64,000 nt of DNA from Pseudarthrobacter oxydans (GTDB lineage: Bacteria; Actinomycetota; Actinomycetes; Actinomycetales; Micrococcaceae): NCBI RefSeq assembly GCF_034258515.1, contig NZ_CP139438.1, positions 62,001-126,000 of the forward strand. The letters are read 5' to 3'. Below are positions 24,460 to 33,231 of the stretch, one piece after another (position 1 is the first letter of the stretch; each line of letters opens with the position of its first letter). The notes under the pieces were generated by a model that was given only the letters and a program-made list of their open reading frames with translations, searched no databases and was not told where the DNA came from. The position numbers were made by a program, and so were the translations under genes.

Positions 24460-25460
24460 AGCCAGTGCGGGCTCGGACCTTAGAGACGTCCTGTTTGCCC
24501 GAGCAGGAAGTCTTTGATTCCGGTCCAGCTCCGCTGCCGGTTTAGATGCAGGTTGAAGGAATGGCCGATGTCGGGGATCGCGTCCACAGTGGTGTCAGAA
24601 GCGGACGAGTAAATCGCTCGTTCTTCTTCGGCGTACCTGGCGGGCAGGTGGGGATCGTGTTCTCCCAGTTGAATGAAGATGGGGCAGGTGACGTCGGCGA
24701 AGCCCGCCTTTGGATCGTCCTGTAAAGCGATGCAATCGGACCAGAGCCCGCTCGGGATCGGAGTTCGCAGTACGGTGTTGTCGTAGGAGATGACGTCCGG
24801 ATCGGCCTGGGGCGCGTGGTAAAACTTCAGGCGGCCAGGCTGGGGGACCAGCGCATATGGGTCGCCCAGGAGGGCCTCCCGTACCCCAGGCGCCCAAGCC
24901 GATCTAGGACGGTCTGGAAAGAAACCTGTAGCCGTGACTATCAGGGAATCGGCCGAAGGCCAACGAGCCTCCGCGTATACCGATATAGATGCACCCATTG
25001 AGTGCCCGACCAATGCGACGTGATCGAACTTGTGACCGGGAATCGTGTCGGGTTTCTTCAGCGATGCAACCAAGTCACTGATTGCAGAGCCAACTGCTTG
25101 CAGTGAGACGCTGTGCCCTTCCGGCCTGTCGCTCTCGCCGACACCTGGAAGGTCGATCGCGAGAACATCGAATCCTTGCCCTGTCATATACGCGGCGTAT
25201 GAGTAGTCCTGGCCGTTGACCGTCTCCGCGTTCCAGTATCGATGGTCGTAAGAGTTGCCGTGTACGAGGACTTGAAGCACGCCGCGCTTGTCAGCCTGGG
25301 CAGGAAAGAAGTGTCCCGCAAACCGCAGGCTGCCTTGCCCTGCGATTTCTATCGGATAGTTAAGCTTCGTCAAAGCGCTCAGAGCCATTGGGGGAATTCC
25401 TTTCGATCCGCCAGCACACATTCTGAAGCCTGCGTGTGTGGGTGACGTTGGGTTCGGTCA
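24460..25460. repeat. 1-kb direct duplication, copy A
   Basis: This 1001-bp segment repeats at 25997-26997 in the same orientation (offset 1537 bp). The only differences I could find are three adjacent bases, 24649-24651. It includes one alpha/beta hydrolase gene with its upstream 70 bp. Confidence 0.9.
24480..25388 (-). CDS. Alpha/beta hydrolase, copy A (His247)
   Basis: This 302-residue hydrolase starts at ATG 25388 with AAAGGA upstream. It contains an oxyanion-hole region (VLVHGNSYDHRYW), the nucleophile Ser130 in LVGHSMGASI, a probable acid Asp245 in LGEHDP, and the catalytic His276 in DIGHSF. Such enzymes cleave esters, lactones, epoxides or C-C bonds. There is no signal peptide, so it should be cytosolic. 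It is a near-exact duplicate of the gene at 26017-26925, differing at residue 247, two positions after the catalytic aspartate: His here, Ile there. It sits upstream of the zinc alcohol dehydrogenase gene. Confidence 0.9.
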   Translation of the reverse strand: MALSALTKLNYPIEIAGQGSLRFAGHFFPAQADKRGVLQVLVHGNSYDHRYWNAETVNGQDYSYAAYMTGQGFDVLAIDLPGVGESDRPEGHSVSLQAVGSAISDLVASLKKPDTIPGHKFDHVALVGHSMGASISVYAEARWPSADSLIVTATGFFPDRPRSAWAPGVREALLGDPYALVPQPGRLKFYHAPQADPDVISYDNTVLRTPIPSGLWSDCIALQDDPKAGFADVTCPIFIQLGEHDPHLPARYAEEERAIYSSASDTTVDAIPDIGHSFNLHLNRQRSWTGIKDFLLGQTGRL

Positions 25461-25470
25461 TGACACCTTC

Positions 25471-25509
25471 CCGCCGAGTCAGGCTACGCGGGGCAGCCTG
25501 ACTCGGCGG
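25471..25509 (-). terminator. Strong hairpin inside the operon
   Basis: CCGCCGAGTCAGGCT (25471-25485) and its exact complement (25495-25509) give a 15-bp stem with a 9-base loop. A degenerate relative of the same sequence lies at about 24398-24453, next to the other hydrolase copy. It may attenuate or terminate transcription between operon genes, or it may be a REP-like element. Confidence 0.6.
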
Positions 25510-25536
25510 GGAGAAGGCGTTTGACTGGGGCGGGTC

Positions 25537-25821
25537 TCACTGGATATTTTCTGGCCCGGACGGCTGGAAGCCCGGGCCAGTGGACGCAGACCGTCCGGCG
25601 GTTTGGCGACGGAAATCCAGTTGTTCCGTATAGCCAAAGGGGACTGCATTGCTGAGGCCGACGACGAAGTGCCCGTCTCCGTGCCGGGTCACCAGAATGC
25701 CGTGCGTCCCTTGCCGTCTGGCCCTCTCGATCATCCGGTCGACCGCTGCAGTGATGCAGCGGTCCATGGAGGCCCTGTCGCGGACCTTAATTTCGATGCG
25801 TTTCACATCCTGCATGCTCAT
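25537..25821 (-). CDS. Small hypothetical protein between hydrolases
   Basis: This 94-residue protein has an N-terminal alpha/beta-looking part: KRIEIKVRDRASMDRCITAA, then ARRQGTHGILVTRHGDGHFV and GLSNAVPFGYTEQ. The C-terminal 20 residues are low complexity. It does not match a family I can name. It lies within the 536-bp segment that separates the two hydrolase duplicates and is in the same orientation. The composition of the first 70 residues and the good start context support a real gene. Confidence 0.6.
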   Translation of the reverse strand: MSMQDVKRIEIKVRDRASMDRCITAAVDRMIERARRQGTHGILVTRHGDGHFVVGLSNAVPFGYTEQLDFRRQTAGRSASTGPGFQPSGPENIQ

Positions 25822-25996
25822 GACTTGCTACCTCGCTGGGTCGGAAAAGTAGGACGGTGTAACCCCTGCGCCTTTTCACGCCGGGTTCAAGGTTCGGCCC
25901 CGTAAGTTTCCAGCAGATAGCAACATCTCGCTGTCACTACTGGGCAAGTCGCCCCCGGGCCCGCGATCCAACGACACCAATTGGGAGACGCGCTCT

Positions 25997-26997
25997 AGCC
26001 AGTGCGGGCTCGGACCTTAGAGACGTCCTGTTTGCCCGAGCAGGAAGTCTTTGATTCCGGTCCAGCTCCGCTGCCGGTTTAGATGCAGGTTGAAGGAATG
26101 GCCGATGTCGGGGATCGCGTCCACAGTGGTGTCAGAAGCGGACGAGTAAATCGCTCGTTCTTCTTCGGCGTACCTGGCGGGCAGGATCGGATCGTGTTCT
26201 CCCAGTTGAATGAAGATGGGGCAGGTGACGTCGGCGAAGCCCGCCTTTGGATCGTCCTGTAAAGCGATGCAATCGGACCAGAGCCCGCTCGGGATCGGAG
26301 TTCGCAGTACGGTGTTGTCGTAGGAGATGACGTCCGGATCGGCCTGGGGCGCGTGGTAAAACTTCAGGCGGCCAGGCTGGGGGACCAGCGCATATGGGTC
26401 GCCCAGGAGGGCCTCCCGTACCCCAGGCGCCCAAGCCGATCTAGGACGGTCTGGAAAGAAACCTGTAGCCGTGACTATCAGGGAATCGGCCGAAGGCCAA
26501 CGAGCCTCCGCGTATACCGATATAGATGCACCCATTGAGTGCCCGACCAATGCGACGTGATCGAACTTGTGACCGGGAATCGTGTCGGGTTTCTTCAGCG
26601 ATGCAACCAAGTCACTGATTGCAGAGCCAACTGCTTGCAGTGAGACGCTGTGCCCTTCCGGCCTGTCGCTCTCGCCGACACCTGGAAGGTCGATCGCGAG
26701 AACATCGAATCCTTGCCCTGTCATATACGCGGCGTATGAGTAGTCCTGGCCGTTGACCGTCTCCGCGTTCCAGTATCGATGGTCGTAAGAGTTGCCGTGT
26801 ACGAGGACTTGAAGCACGCCGCGCTTGTCAGCCTGGGCAGGAAAGAAGTGTCCCGCAAACCGCAGGCTGCCTTGCCCTGCGATTTCTATCGGATAGTTAA
26901 GCTTCGTCAAAGCGCTCAGAGCCATTGGGGGAATTCCTTTCGATCCGCCAGCACACATTCTGAAGCCTGCGTGTGTGGGTGACGTTGGGTTCGGTCA
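25997..26997. repeat. 1-kb direct duplication, copy B
   Basis: This is the second copy of the segment at 24460-25460, carrying the alternative bases at 26186-26188. Outside these limits the flanks are unrelated. Confidence 0.9.
26017..26925 (-). CDS. Alpha/beta hydrolase, copy B (Ile247)
   Basis: This 302-residue protein is identical to the one at 24480-25388 except for residue 247, which is Ile instead of His. It keeps Ser130, Asp245 and His276, so it should be active. The change comes from three adjacent base substitutions, one of them silent in the preceding proline codon. Since everything else is identical, the duplication is very recent, and the change lies in the active-site loop where it could alter substrate preference. 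It follows the 3-hydroxyisobutyrate-dehydrogenase-like gene in the operon. Confidence 0.9.
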   Translation of the reverse strand: MALSALTKLNYPIEIAGQGSLRFAGHFFPAQADKRGVLQVLVHGNSYDHRYWNAETVNGQDYSYAAYMTGQGFDVLAIDLPGVGESDRPEGHSVSLQAVGSAISDLVASLKKPDTIPGHKFDHVALVGHSMGASISVYAEARWPSADSLIVTATGFFPDRPRSAWAPGVREALLGDPYALVPQPGRLKFYHAPQADPDVISYDNTVLRTPIPSGLWSDCIALQDDPKAGFADVTCPIFIQLGEHDPILPARYAEEERAIYSSASDTTVDAIPDIGHSFNLHLNRQRSWTGIKDFLLGQTGRL

Positions 26998-27009
26998 CGG
27001 CCGGGCCAT

Positions 27010-27951
27010 CTAGCCGGCTTGTCCTGGTGGGTTGGCCTGTCGTGCGGCCAGTTCCTCTGGGTCGACTGCGATAGTGACTCCGGCCCTTTCCAGTTGGAGC
27101 TGCATGTAGATTCGGCAGTCCTTGTCGCCGAGTCCTCTTCCGAGTGCCTCGGTCATCTCGGCAAGGGTCAGATTTGCCAGCCGCATTGGGACGCCGAGAT
27201 CTCGGCCGAGCTGGGTCGCGAGGTTGACGTCCTTGTAAGCGAGATTGAGGGCAAACGCGGGGGGGTCAAAATGGCCCGGAAGGAATTGCTGGGTCAGCAT
27301 GTTCAGCGCTGAACCTTTGCCGATGACGCCCAGCCGGAGTGCGTCCCAGAGTTCAAGCGGATCGACGCCTGCCTTCACTGCGACAGAGAACGTTTCGGCC
27401 ATAACGGTGAGAAACATTTGACCCGTTAGGTTATTGACGAGCTTGACGATGGTGCCTGACCCGATCGGGCCAACGTGTCGGGGCTTGTCACCCATTGCCT
27501 TTAGCAGTGGAAGGTAGCGTTCGAACGTCTCACGGTCGCCGCCGACCCAGAAGGCCATGTCGCCGGACGAGGCGCCGACTGGGCCGCCGCTTACGGGGGC
27601 GTCGAGCATCGTCGCTCCCTTCTCTGCGAAGGCTTGATGAATGCGCAGCGCCAATTCCCGGGAACTGGTGGACAGTTCGAACAACACTTTGCCCGGAGCA
27701 ATGTTGTCTAGGATGCCATCCGGGCCCAGGACCACGGCTTCCACTTGGGGCGGGCCTGGAAGTGACGTAAACACCACATCCACCGACTTGGTCAGGTCCC
27801 TGAGGCTCGATGCCGCCTTTGCGCCCGCAGAAACCAAGGCGTCCATGGCTTCGCTCGAAAGGTCGAAGACTGTTACGTCATGACCGGCCTTGACCAGGTT
27901 GAGCGCCATGCCGCGCCCCATGTTCCCTAGCCCGATATATCCGACTTTCAT
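27010..27951 (-). CDS. 3-hydroxyisobutyrate dehydrogenase family oxidoreductase
   Basis: This 313-residue enzyme starts at ATG 27951 (GGGAG upstream); an in-frame extension to 28017 is not family-like. The N-terminus is the classic Rossmann start KVGYIGLGNMGRGMALNLVK. The substrate-binding signature is LDAPVSGGPVGASSGDMAFW, and the catalytic lysine lies in GTIVKLVNNLTGQMF. The family oxidises beta-hydroxy acids such as 3-hydroxyisobutyrate, tartronate or related compounds with NAD(P). It is the first gene of the minus-strand operon, with a shared regulon operator 141 bp upstream. Confidence 0.88.
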   Translation of the reverse strand: MKVGYIGLGNMGRGMALNLVKAGHDVTVFDLSSEAMDALVSAGAKAASSLRDLTKSVDVVFTSLPGPPQVEAVVLGPDGILDNIAPGKVLFELSTSSRELALRIHQAFAEKGATMLDAPVSGGPVGASSGDMAFWVGGDRETFERYLPLLKAMGDKPRHVGPIGSGTIVKLVNNLTGQMFLTVMAETFSVAVKAGVDPLELWDALRLGVIGKGSALNMLTQQFLPGHFDPPAFALNLAYKDVNLATQLGRDLGVPMRLANLTLAEMTEALGRGLGDKDCRIYMQLQLERAGVTIAVDPEELAARQANPPGQAG

Positions 27952-28550
27952 TCTGTTGCTCCCGTCTTCCGACTTCGTTGTCGCACGGATCCTATGACGG
28001 TCGATGACGACGTCCATGCCCTAGTTGTTATCCCTGGGATATACCCGTGCCGTGCCGCCCGCTGAAGTCCTCGAGCAACTGTTCTTATTTAGGAATGTAC
28101 ATACATTATTATGCAAGGATACGGTCTATTTTTCAACGAGGCTGAGGCCGCATCATTTAAATCGAGTCGTAACCCCGGCCTACTCCACCCCGAAACGCCC
28201 CAGCCTTGACCTCTCCGAAGCATTCGGATTACGGTACAACCATTCGCATTACGCTTTCCGTCGAGGATTCGCGTCCCGGCTCCCCATCGCTCCGAGTGTT
28301 ATTGGACTCGCCAGCGTTCAGCGGTGTCCAGGCAGTCGTCGCGGAATCGACCAACGCCTCAGAATAGCCGCCAAGAGTATTGCGCCCGCCCAAGTTTGGC
28401 AGCACAAAAGCCGTGTGACTGGGACCTGCCGAAGGAAGCAGGGTCTCAGGTGAAGCCGCCCCAATTTCGGCAGTCAGAATCACGAAGCCGCCTGCACAAT
28501 GACCATAATCCGGGGGAATCACCCATGAGTGACATATATCCAGGCCGCAC
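27952..28550. other. Divergent promoter region with leader peptide
   Basis: This 600-bp stretch separates the dehydrogenase operon from the MFS gene. It holds the 18-bp regulon operator at 28092-28109. From 28525 to 28554 a nine-codon frame (MSDIYPGRT) with a GGGGGA upstream overlaps the GTG start of the MFS gene by four bases. It is a candidate leader for translational coupling. No other gene is seen. Confidence 0.5.
28092..28109 (+). promoter_or_regulatory. Shared regulon operator, site 2
   Basis: GGAATGTACATACATTAT matches YGWATNNRYRTACMWTAW with one mismatch and contains the perfect 14-bp palindrome AATGTACATACATT. It serves the divergent dehydrogenase operon (start 27951) and perhaps the MFS gene at 28551. 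Confidence 0.75.
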
Positions 28551-29801
28551 GTGAAAGCCCAGCCCGGCGTGCCCAGGAATAGCCTCCAACTCATACTCGA
28601 TCCCGAATTTGGCTCGGCACTTGTCGGGAAAGTGATCCTCGTCACGGCATTCTGGGCCCAGACGATGTTGCTCGTCGTCCTGACTTTCCAGCAAACCGGG
28701 TCGGCGGCATCTGTCGGCGCGGTCACTGCGGCACAGTTGCTGCCACAGCTGGCCCTGGCACTGGTCAGCGGAGACATGGCCGACAAGCGGGGACCGCAAA
28801 TCCCAGTCGTCAGCGGCGGCATCTGCACAGGCCTCGGATGTATCGGACTCGCCCTGTGGCTGGCTACGCCAGACACGGCGGGTGCCATTCCCGTCCAAGT
28901 GCCGCTCTTGATTGCATCCACCGTCTGTGGCATTGGCATTGCGCTTGCCTCCGCTGCCATCCAGGCGGTGCCTCCACGCCTGTCGTCCCCGAGCGAACGG
29001 AGCGCGGCCATGTCGCTAAATTTCCTCCCGACCGCCTTGGCCCGAACCCTTGGACCCATCGGCGCTACTCTCCTGGCATTCGCCCTCGGAACAATCCCGA
29101 CCCTGGCGATCGTGGGTGCGTCCTGCCTTGCGGCGTCATGCATCTTCATGGCAATCCGACGGCTTGGAACTCCGGGGCACGAGATGATGCCCTTGAATGG
29201 CCTTCGAGACGTACTTGCGTACCTGCGGACAGACAAGCCTCTTTTGGGTGTACTTGCCGCCGTAGCGGCCTTGGGCGCTGGGTCCGAAGCGGCCGTAACG
29301 CTCGCTCCGTCGATGGGCAACATGCTTGGCATCGGTGCATCCGGAGCGGGGTGGGTTACCGCCGCCTTCGGCGTCGGTGGTCTCGTTGGCGTGGTGGGCT
29401 TCAGGGTCTCAACTCGATTTTTTCGGCCTGAGAACATTGGTTGCTGCTCGATGATCCTTCTCGGCGGATCGATGGCATCGGTCGGCTTGGCGCCGTCTTT
29501 GCCATTCGCAACCGCCCTGCTCGTCGTAGGCGGCGCAAGCATGGTGATGGGCGTGACGGGCTTCAGTATCGTGGCTCAGCAGCGTTCTCCCGCACCATTC
29601 CTGGGACGGGTCATGGCGCTGTGGGTGATGGCATTCACCGGGGTTCGTCCGCTTGCAGGGATCGTCCTCGGCTTCGCTTCAGACCATGCCTCCACTGCCA
29701 CTGCCCTCGTCGGCACCGGCGTAATAACGGTGCTTGCGAGCGGCGTCGTTTACCTGTGGGTCCGTGGTTGCCGTGGCGATGATCAACCGGCCCTGATCTG
29801 A
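28551..29801 (+). CDS. MFS transporter, EntS-like
   Basis: This 416-residue protein has about eleven or twelve spans. It resembles the MFS_3 (enterobactin exporter-like) branch: ALVSGDMADKRGPQIPVVSG after span 2, AAMSLNFLPTALARTLGP around span 5, and APFLGRVMALWVMAFTGVRP in the second half. It starts at GTG 28551, overlapping the stop of a nine-codon leader whose RBS is GGGGGA. Location between two catabolic operons suggests transport of the substrate or export of an intermediate. Direction cannot be read from sequence. Confidence 0.85.
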   Translation: MKAQPGVPRNSLQLILDPEFGSALVGKVILVTAFWAQTMLLVVLTFQQTGSAASVGAVTAAQLLPQLALALVSGDMADKRGPQIPVVSGGICTGLGCIGLALWLATPDTAGAIPVQVPLLIASTVCGIGIALASAAIQAVPPRLSSPSERSAAMSLNFLPTALARTLGPIGATLLAFALGTIPTLAIVGASCLAASCIFMAIRRLGTPGHEMMPLNGLRDVLAYLRTDKPLLGVLAAVAALGAGSEAAVTLAPSMGNMLGIGASGAGWVTAAFGVGGLVGVVGFRVSTRFFRPENIGCCSMILLGGSMASVGLAPSLPFATALLVVGGASMVMGVTGFSIVAQQRSPAPFLGRVMALWVMAFTGVRPLAGIVLGFASDHASTATALVGTGVITVLASGVVYLWVRGCRGDDQPALI

Positions 29802-29898
29802 GGCTCTCAGCCATGCCCATGTGTCCCAGCGGGCCGCGGAACGTGCAGTTATACCTTGACGGGGTGCGAGGTTCTGAGTATGGTATCGTCTGTAATCA

Positions 29899-29916
29899 CG
29901 AATACACGTACGTGAT
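29899..29916 (+). promoter_or_regulatory. Shared regulon operator, site 3
   Basis: CGAATACACGTACGTGAT matches the consensus with two mismatches. It contains the palindrome CACGTACGTG and is framed by ATCACG (29895-29900) and CGTGAT (29911-29916). It lies 98 bp upstream of the eight-gene operon that starts at 30015. Confidence 0.65.
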
Positions 29917-30014
29917 GCGGAACAAGTCCTCCTCAACATACGCGTCTGATGCAGCACCTGTCGCGCAGTTACTAGATAGAGGCCTTCGTGCAAAAACGAG
30001 ATCAAAGGAGACCC

Positions 30015-31403
30015 GTGAGCTCACTTACGGCTGACATCGGCCAATTCTTGGCGAATGTGAAGTATGAGGACTTGCCACCTGAGGTTCTGCCTATGGTTCG
30101 TGACGCTTTCACCGACACGGTGGCGGTTGTGATGGTTGGTCTTGACCAGCCGGTCACGGAAATCGTCAGGCAGACGCTCGTGGAGCCGTCCGACACCCCT
30201 GAAGCCCGCGCCTGTCTTTCGGACCGGCTCGTATCCGCGCCTGGGGCCGCCTTGTTGGCTGGGGCCATCGCGCATTCACTGGACTACGACGATCAGTCCA
30301 TGTCTGGCCACCCCAGCGCAGTCCTCGTCCCGGCAATCCTGGCCGAGGCCGAGGTTCTGGGCTCTACCGGTAAGGACATGGTGACCGCCTACGTCGCTGG
30401 CTATGAGGTCTGGTGCGAGCTCTGGCGGCGCGATCGTAATTACCATGCCAAGGGCTGGCACCCAACTTCCGTATTCGGCAGTCTGGCAGTAGCTGCTGCC
30501 GGAGCGGTACTTCATCGGCTGCCCGCCGAACGCGCCGCTGCCGCGGTTGCCATTGGCGGAAGCTACGCCGGGGGGCTCTTTTCAAACTTCGGGTCGATGA
30601 TGAAGGGCTACCACGCCGGCATGGCAGCCCGTTTTGGATTGGAAGCAGCCCGACTCGCGGCCGCAGGGATGACAGCAGGGCACGATGCGATAGAGAACCA
30701 GCAAGGCTTCCTCATGGCTTTCTCCACTGACCGCACCCCCGACCTGACCTCGGAGTCAAAGCTCGGTAAAGAGTGGTACCTGCCGAAGCACAAGTTGCAG
30801 ACCAAACTGCACCCCACCTGCTACTTCCTCCACCGATCTTTCAACGGCACCGTCAAGATGCTCGCCGGGCGCCACGTCAACCCGGAGGACGTCGAATCAG
30901 TTGATGTCCGCATGGGTCGCAGCCAGGTAAGGGTACTGGTCTATAGCCAGCCAAAGAATCGCTGGGAAGCAGAGTTCAGCGGTCAGCACGGGATCGCCGC
31001 CGCGGTGATCCTCGGAAAGATGGGCGTACCAGAACTCTCCGATGAAGTAGTTCTGAGGCCCGACTTCCAGGCCTTCTACCCGAAGGTGAAACTCATCCCT
31101 ATCGACGACGTGGACGAGAGGGACCCCGTCTTCTCTTCGTACGAGTCCGTAAAGCTCACACTGAAGAGCGGCGAAGTGATCGAAAGCGGACCCATCCTCA
31201 GCGTCCCGGGCCACGCCGACGAACCGTTGACCAGCCAGCAGCTTTGGGACAAATTCCGTGAGTGCACCGCTAAGACCCACTCCGATACTGATGCCCGCGA
31301 GCTATTTGACACCCTGCAGCGAATTGATTCGCTGTCATCCGTGAAAGAGCTTCCCACCCGCGTAGGGCTCTTCGAGAGCAACTTCGCCAGCAATGTCCGC
31401 TAA
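30015..31403 (+). CDS. MmgE/PrpD family protein, first copy
   Basis: This 462-residue protein starts at GTG 30015 behind AAAGGAGA. The N-terminal helical domain carries IAHSLDYDDQSMSGHPSAVL, the family signature around the catalytic region. The middle holds GWHPTSVFGSLAVAAA and NFGSMMKGYHAGMAARFG, which are typical of 2-methylcitrate dehydratase, cis-aconitate decarboxylase and iminodisuccinate epimerase. It probably dehydrates, decarboxylates or isomerises a branched or polycarboxylic acid. It is the first gene of an operon running to 40918. A second, diverged paralogue lies at 52572-53966. Confidence 0.88.
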   Translation: MSSLTADIGQFLANVKYEDLPPEVLPMVRDAFTDTVAVVMVGLDQPVTEIVRQTLVEPSDTPEARACLSDRLVSAPGAALLAGAIAHSLDYDDQSMSGHPSAVLVPAILAEAEVLGSTGKDMVTAYVAGYEVWCELWRRDRNYHAKGWHPTSVFGSLAVAAAGAVLHRLPAERAAAAVAIGGSYAGGLFSNFGSMMKGYHAGMAARFGLEAARLAAAGMTAGHDAIENQQGFLMAFSTDRTPDLTSESKLGKEWYLPKHKLQTKLHPTCYFLHRSFNGTVKMLAGRHVNPEDVESVDVRMGRSQVRVLVYSQPKNRWEAEFSGQHGIAAAVILGKMGVPELSDEVVLRPDFQAFYPKVKLIPIDDVDERDPVFSSYESVKLTLKSGEVIESGPILSVPGHADEPLTSQQLWDKFRECTAKTHSDTDARELFDTLQRIDSLSSVKELPTRVGLFESNFASNVR

Positions 31404-31446
31404 CGGATCCATCCAGGGTCCATTCAGAATCTGATTGAGGAAAATC

Positions 31447-33228
31447 ATGGGACAAATTACAGTCGCACAGGCCATCGCCCGTTTGCTGGAGCAGATGGGT
31501 ACGGAAGTGGTCTTTGGTCTCAATGGTCACGGCAACTGGGCGTTGCTTGATGCGTTGGTACATGAGACTGATATCCGGAGCGTCGCCGTCCGGAGCGAGG
31601 ACCACGCTGTCGAGCTCGCGGACGGATATTGGCGCCGTAAGCGCAAGCCCCCGCTGCCCATCGTGACCACAAGTGTTGGGCCCGGCAACATGAATACGGT
31701 ACCTCCGATCGCCACCGCGTACTACGAGTCGATCGGCATGCTGATCCTTGCCGGTGTGGGTGCCACCCACTGGTTCGACCGCGGCGGCATCGAGGAGTTC
31801 TATCGTGACAGCCCCGAGGACTGGGCTGGTGTGATGAGGCCGATCAGCAAGAAGTCGCTGATGGCTACCCGCCCTGACACCGTCATCGACATGTTCCTGA
31901 AGGCATACCAGACGGCTCATTCCGGGCGTCCGGGACCAGTGGTTATGGCCATCCCTTTCGACATCCAGAACACTCTCATCGACGATGACCTTCCCGATCC
32001 GCGGCCGTACATGGTCTGCCACCGTCCCTCGGCCGACCCCGCAGGCGTGGCCAAGGCGATCGAGTTGCTGAAGTCTGCAGAACGGCCGTCAATTGTCGTC
32101 GGAAGCGGCATCGCGAACTCCGGAGCGTACGACGCGCTGTTCGAGTTCGCTGAGACCACGGGCATACCAGTTGCCATGACGCCAACCGGCAAGGCGGCAT
32201 TTCCTGAAGACCACCGGCTCTCCCTCGGCTGTATCGGCCGCGCCGGTACCGGCCAGGGCAACTATGGTGCTCGCCACAGTGACGTCGTCCTGGGCATCGG
32301 GACGCACTTCACTGACATCGACACCGGCGGCTGGACCCTGTTCGATATTCCGACGAACACCAAGCTCATCCACGTTGACATCGACACCAGCGAGTTGGGC
32401 CGTGCTTACCCGACGGCAGTCGCAATGACGTCTGATGCGCGGCTCGCACTGGAGGCGTTGACGGCGGCTGCCCGTGTAGCAGGGGTCACTGAACAGACAA
32501 AGTGGACCTCTCTGCTGGATTCCAAGCGCACCGAGTGGCTGGCCGAAACCGAGCATATGCGCACCTCGAACATCTCACCGCTGCACTACGCCAGGGTCAC
32601 CTGGGACACAGCTTCGGTAGTTGCCGAAAATTGCCCTGATGCCTCGATTCATTTCGATACCGGCAATCTGCTCAGCTTCGGTCCGTCGTTCATGCCGGCG
32701 TCTTCCCGCAACGTCGTCCACTCCGGATTTATGCACCGTATGGGCTGGAGCGCTGCTTCCGTTTTGGGCGCCAGCATCGCAAGCAACAACGGGCCGGCAA
32801 TCGCGCTTCTGGGCGACGGTGCGTTCCTGATGCGTGCCACCGTGGTTCCTACAGCAGTTGAACTCAACCTCCCCATTGTCTGGGTCGTCATGGACAACCG
32901 GTCGTTCCAGATCGAGCGTGAAACGATGCTCAAGGTCTACGGGCGGGAGTCTATGTGTGACTACCGCAAAGTTGGTGAAGAAGAACTCTGGGGACCTGAC
33001 TACGTTGCCATGGCTCAAGCCATGGGCGCTGAGGCGATGAGGGTGGACAAGGCGGAGGACTACAAACCCGCTCTGGAAAAGGCCCTTGCTTCTGGCCGTC
33101 CGACGCTCATCAGCGTTGACACCGAACTTTCGACACCCCAGTGGCGGGCGATCTGGTATCCGTACCCTGCGGACTTCAACGAGACCTGGAAGCCAGGCCC
33201 CGTAGATACCACTACTACAGGAGCGTAA
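31447..33228 (+). CDS. ThDP-dependent decarboxylase/synthase-like enzyme
   Basis: This 593-residue protein belongs to the acetolactate synthase/benzoylformate decarboxylase superfamily. It starts at ATG 31447 after TGAGGAA. The N-terminal PYR domain has VFGLNGHGNWALLDAL and the activating glutamate Glu51 in VRSEDHAVELADGYWR. The central domain is followed by the PP domain with the ThDP/Mg motif (LLGDGAFLM ending VVMDNRSFQ). The unusual asparagine-histidine start and long PP tail separate it from biosynthetic ALS. A 2-oxoacid decarboxylase giving an aldehyde fits the aldehyde dehydrogenase gene 3 bp downstream. The specificity is inferred. Confidence 0.85.
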   Translation: MGQITVAQAIARLLEQMGTEVVFGLNGHGNWALLDALVHETDIRSVAVRSEDHAVELADGYWRRKRKPPLPIVTTSVGPGNMNTVPPIATAYYESIGMLILAGVGATHWFDRGGIEEFYRDSPEDWAGVMRPISKKSLMATRPDTVIDMFLKAYQTAHSGRPGPVVMAIPFDIQNTLIDDDLPDPRPYMVCHRPSADPAGVAKAIELLKSAERPSIVVGSGIANSGAYDALFEFAETTGIPVAMTPTGKAAFPEDHRLSLGCIGRAGTGQGNYGARHSDVVLGIGTHFTDIDTGGWTLFDIPTNTKLIHVDIDTSELGRAYPTAVAMTSDARLALEALTAAARVAGVTEQTKWTSLLDSKRTEWLAETEHMRTSNISPLHYARVTWDTASVVAENCPDASIHFDTGNLLSFGPSFMPASSRNVVHSGFMHRMGWSAASVLGASIASNNGPAIALLGDGAFLMRATVVPTAVELNLPIVWVVMDNRSFQIERETMLKVYGRESMCDYRKVGEEELWGPDYVAMAQAMGAEAMRVDKAEDYKPALEKALASGRPTLISVDTELSTPQWRAIWYPYPADFNETWKPGPVDTTTTGA

Positions 33229-33231
33229 ATC

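Noticed and set aside
28229..29542. 437-codon minus-strand frame opposite the MFS gene
   Set aside because: Shadow of a real high-GC gene; low-complexity Ala/Pro/Arg composition and no RBS.
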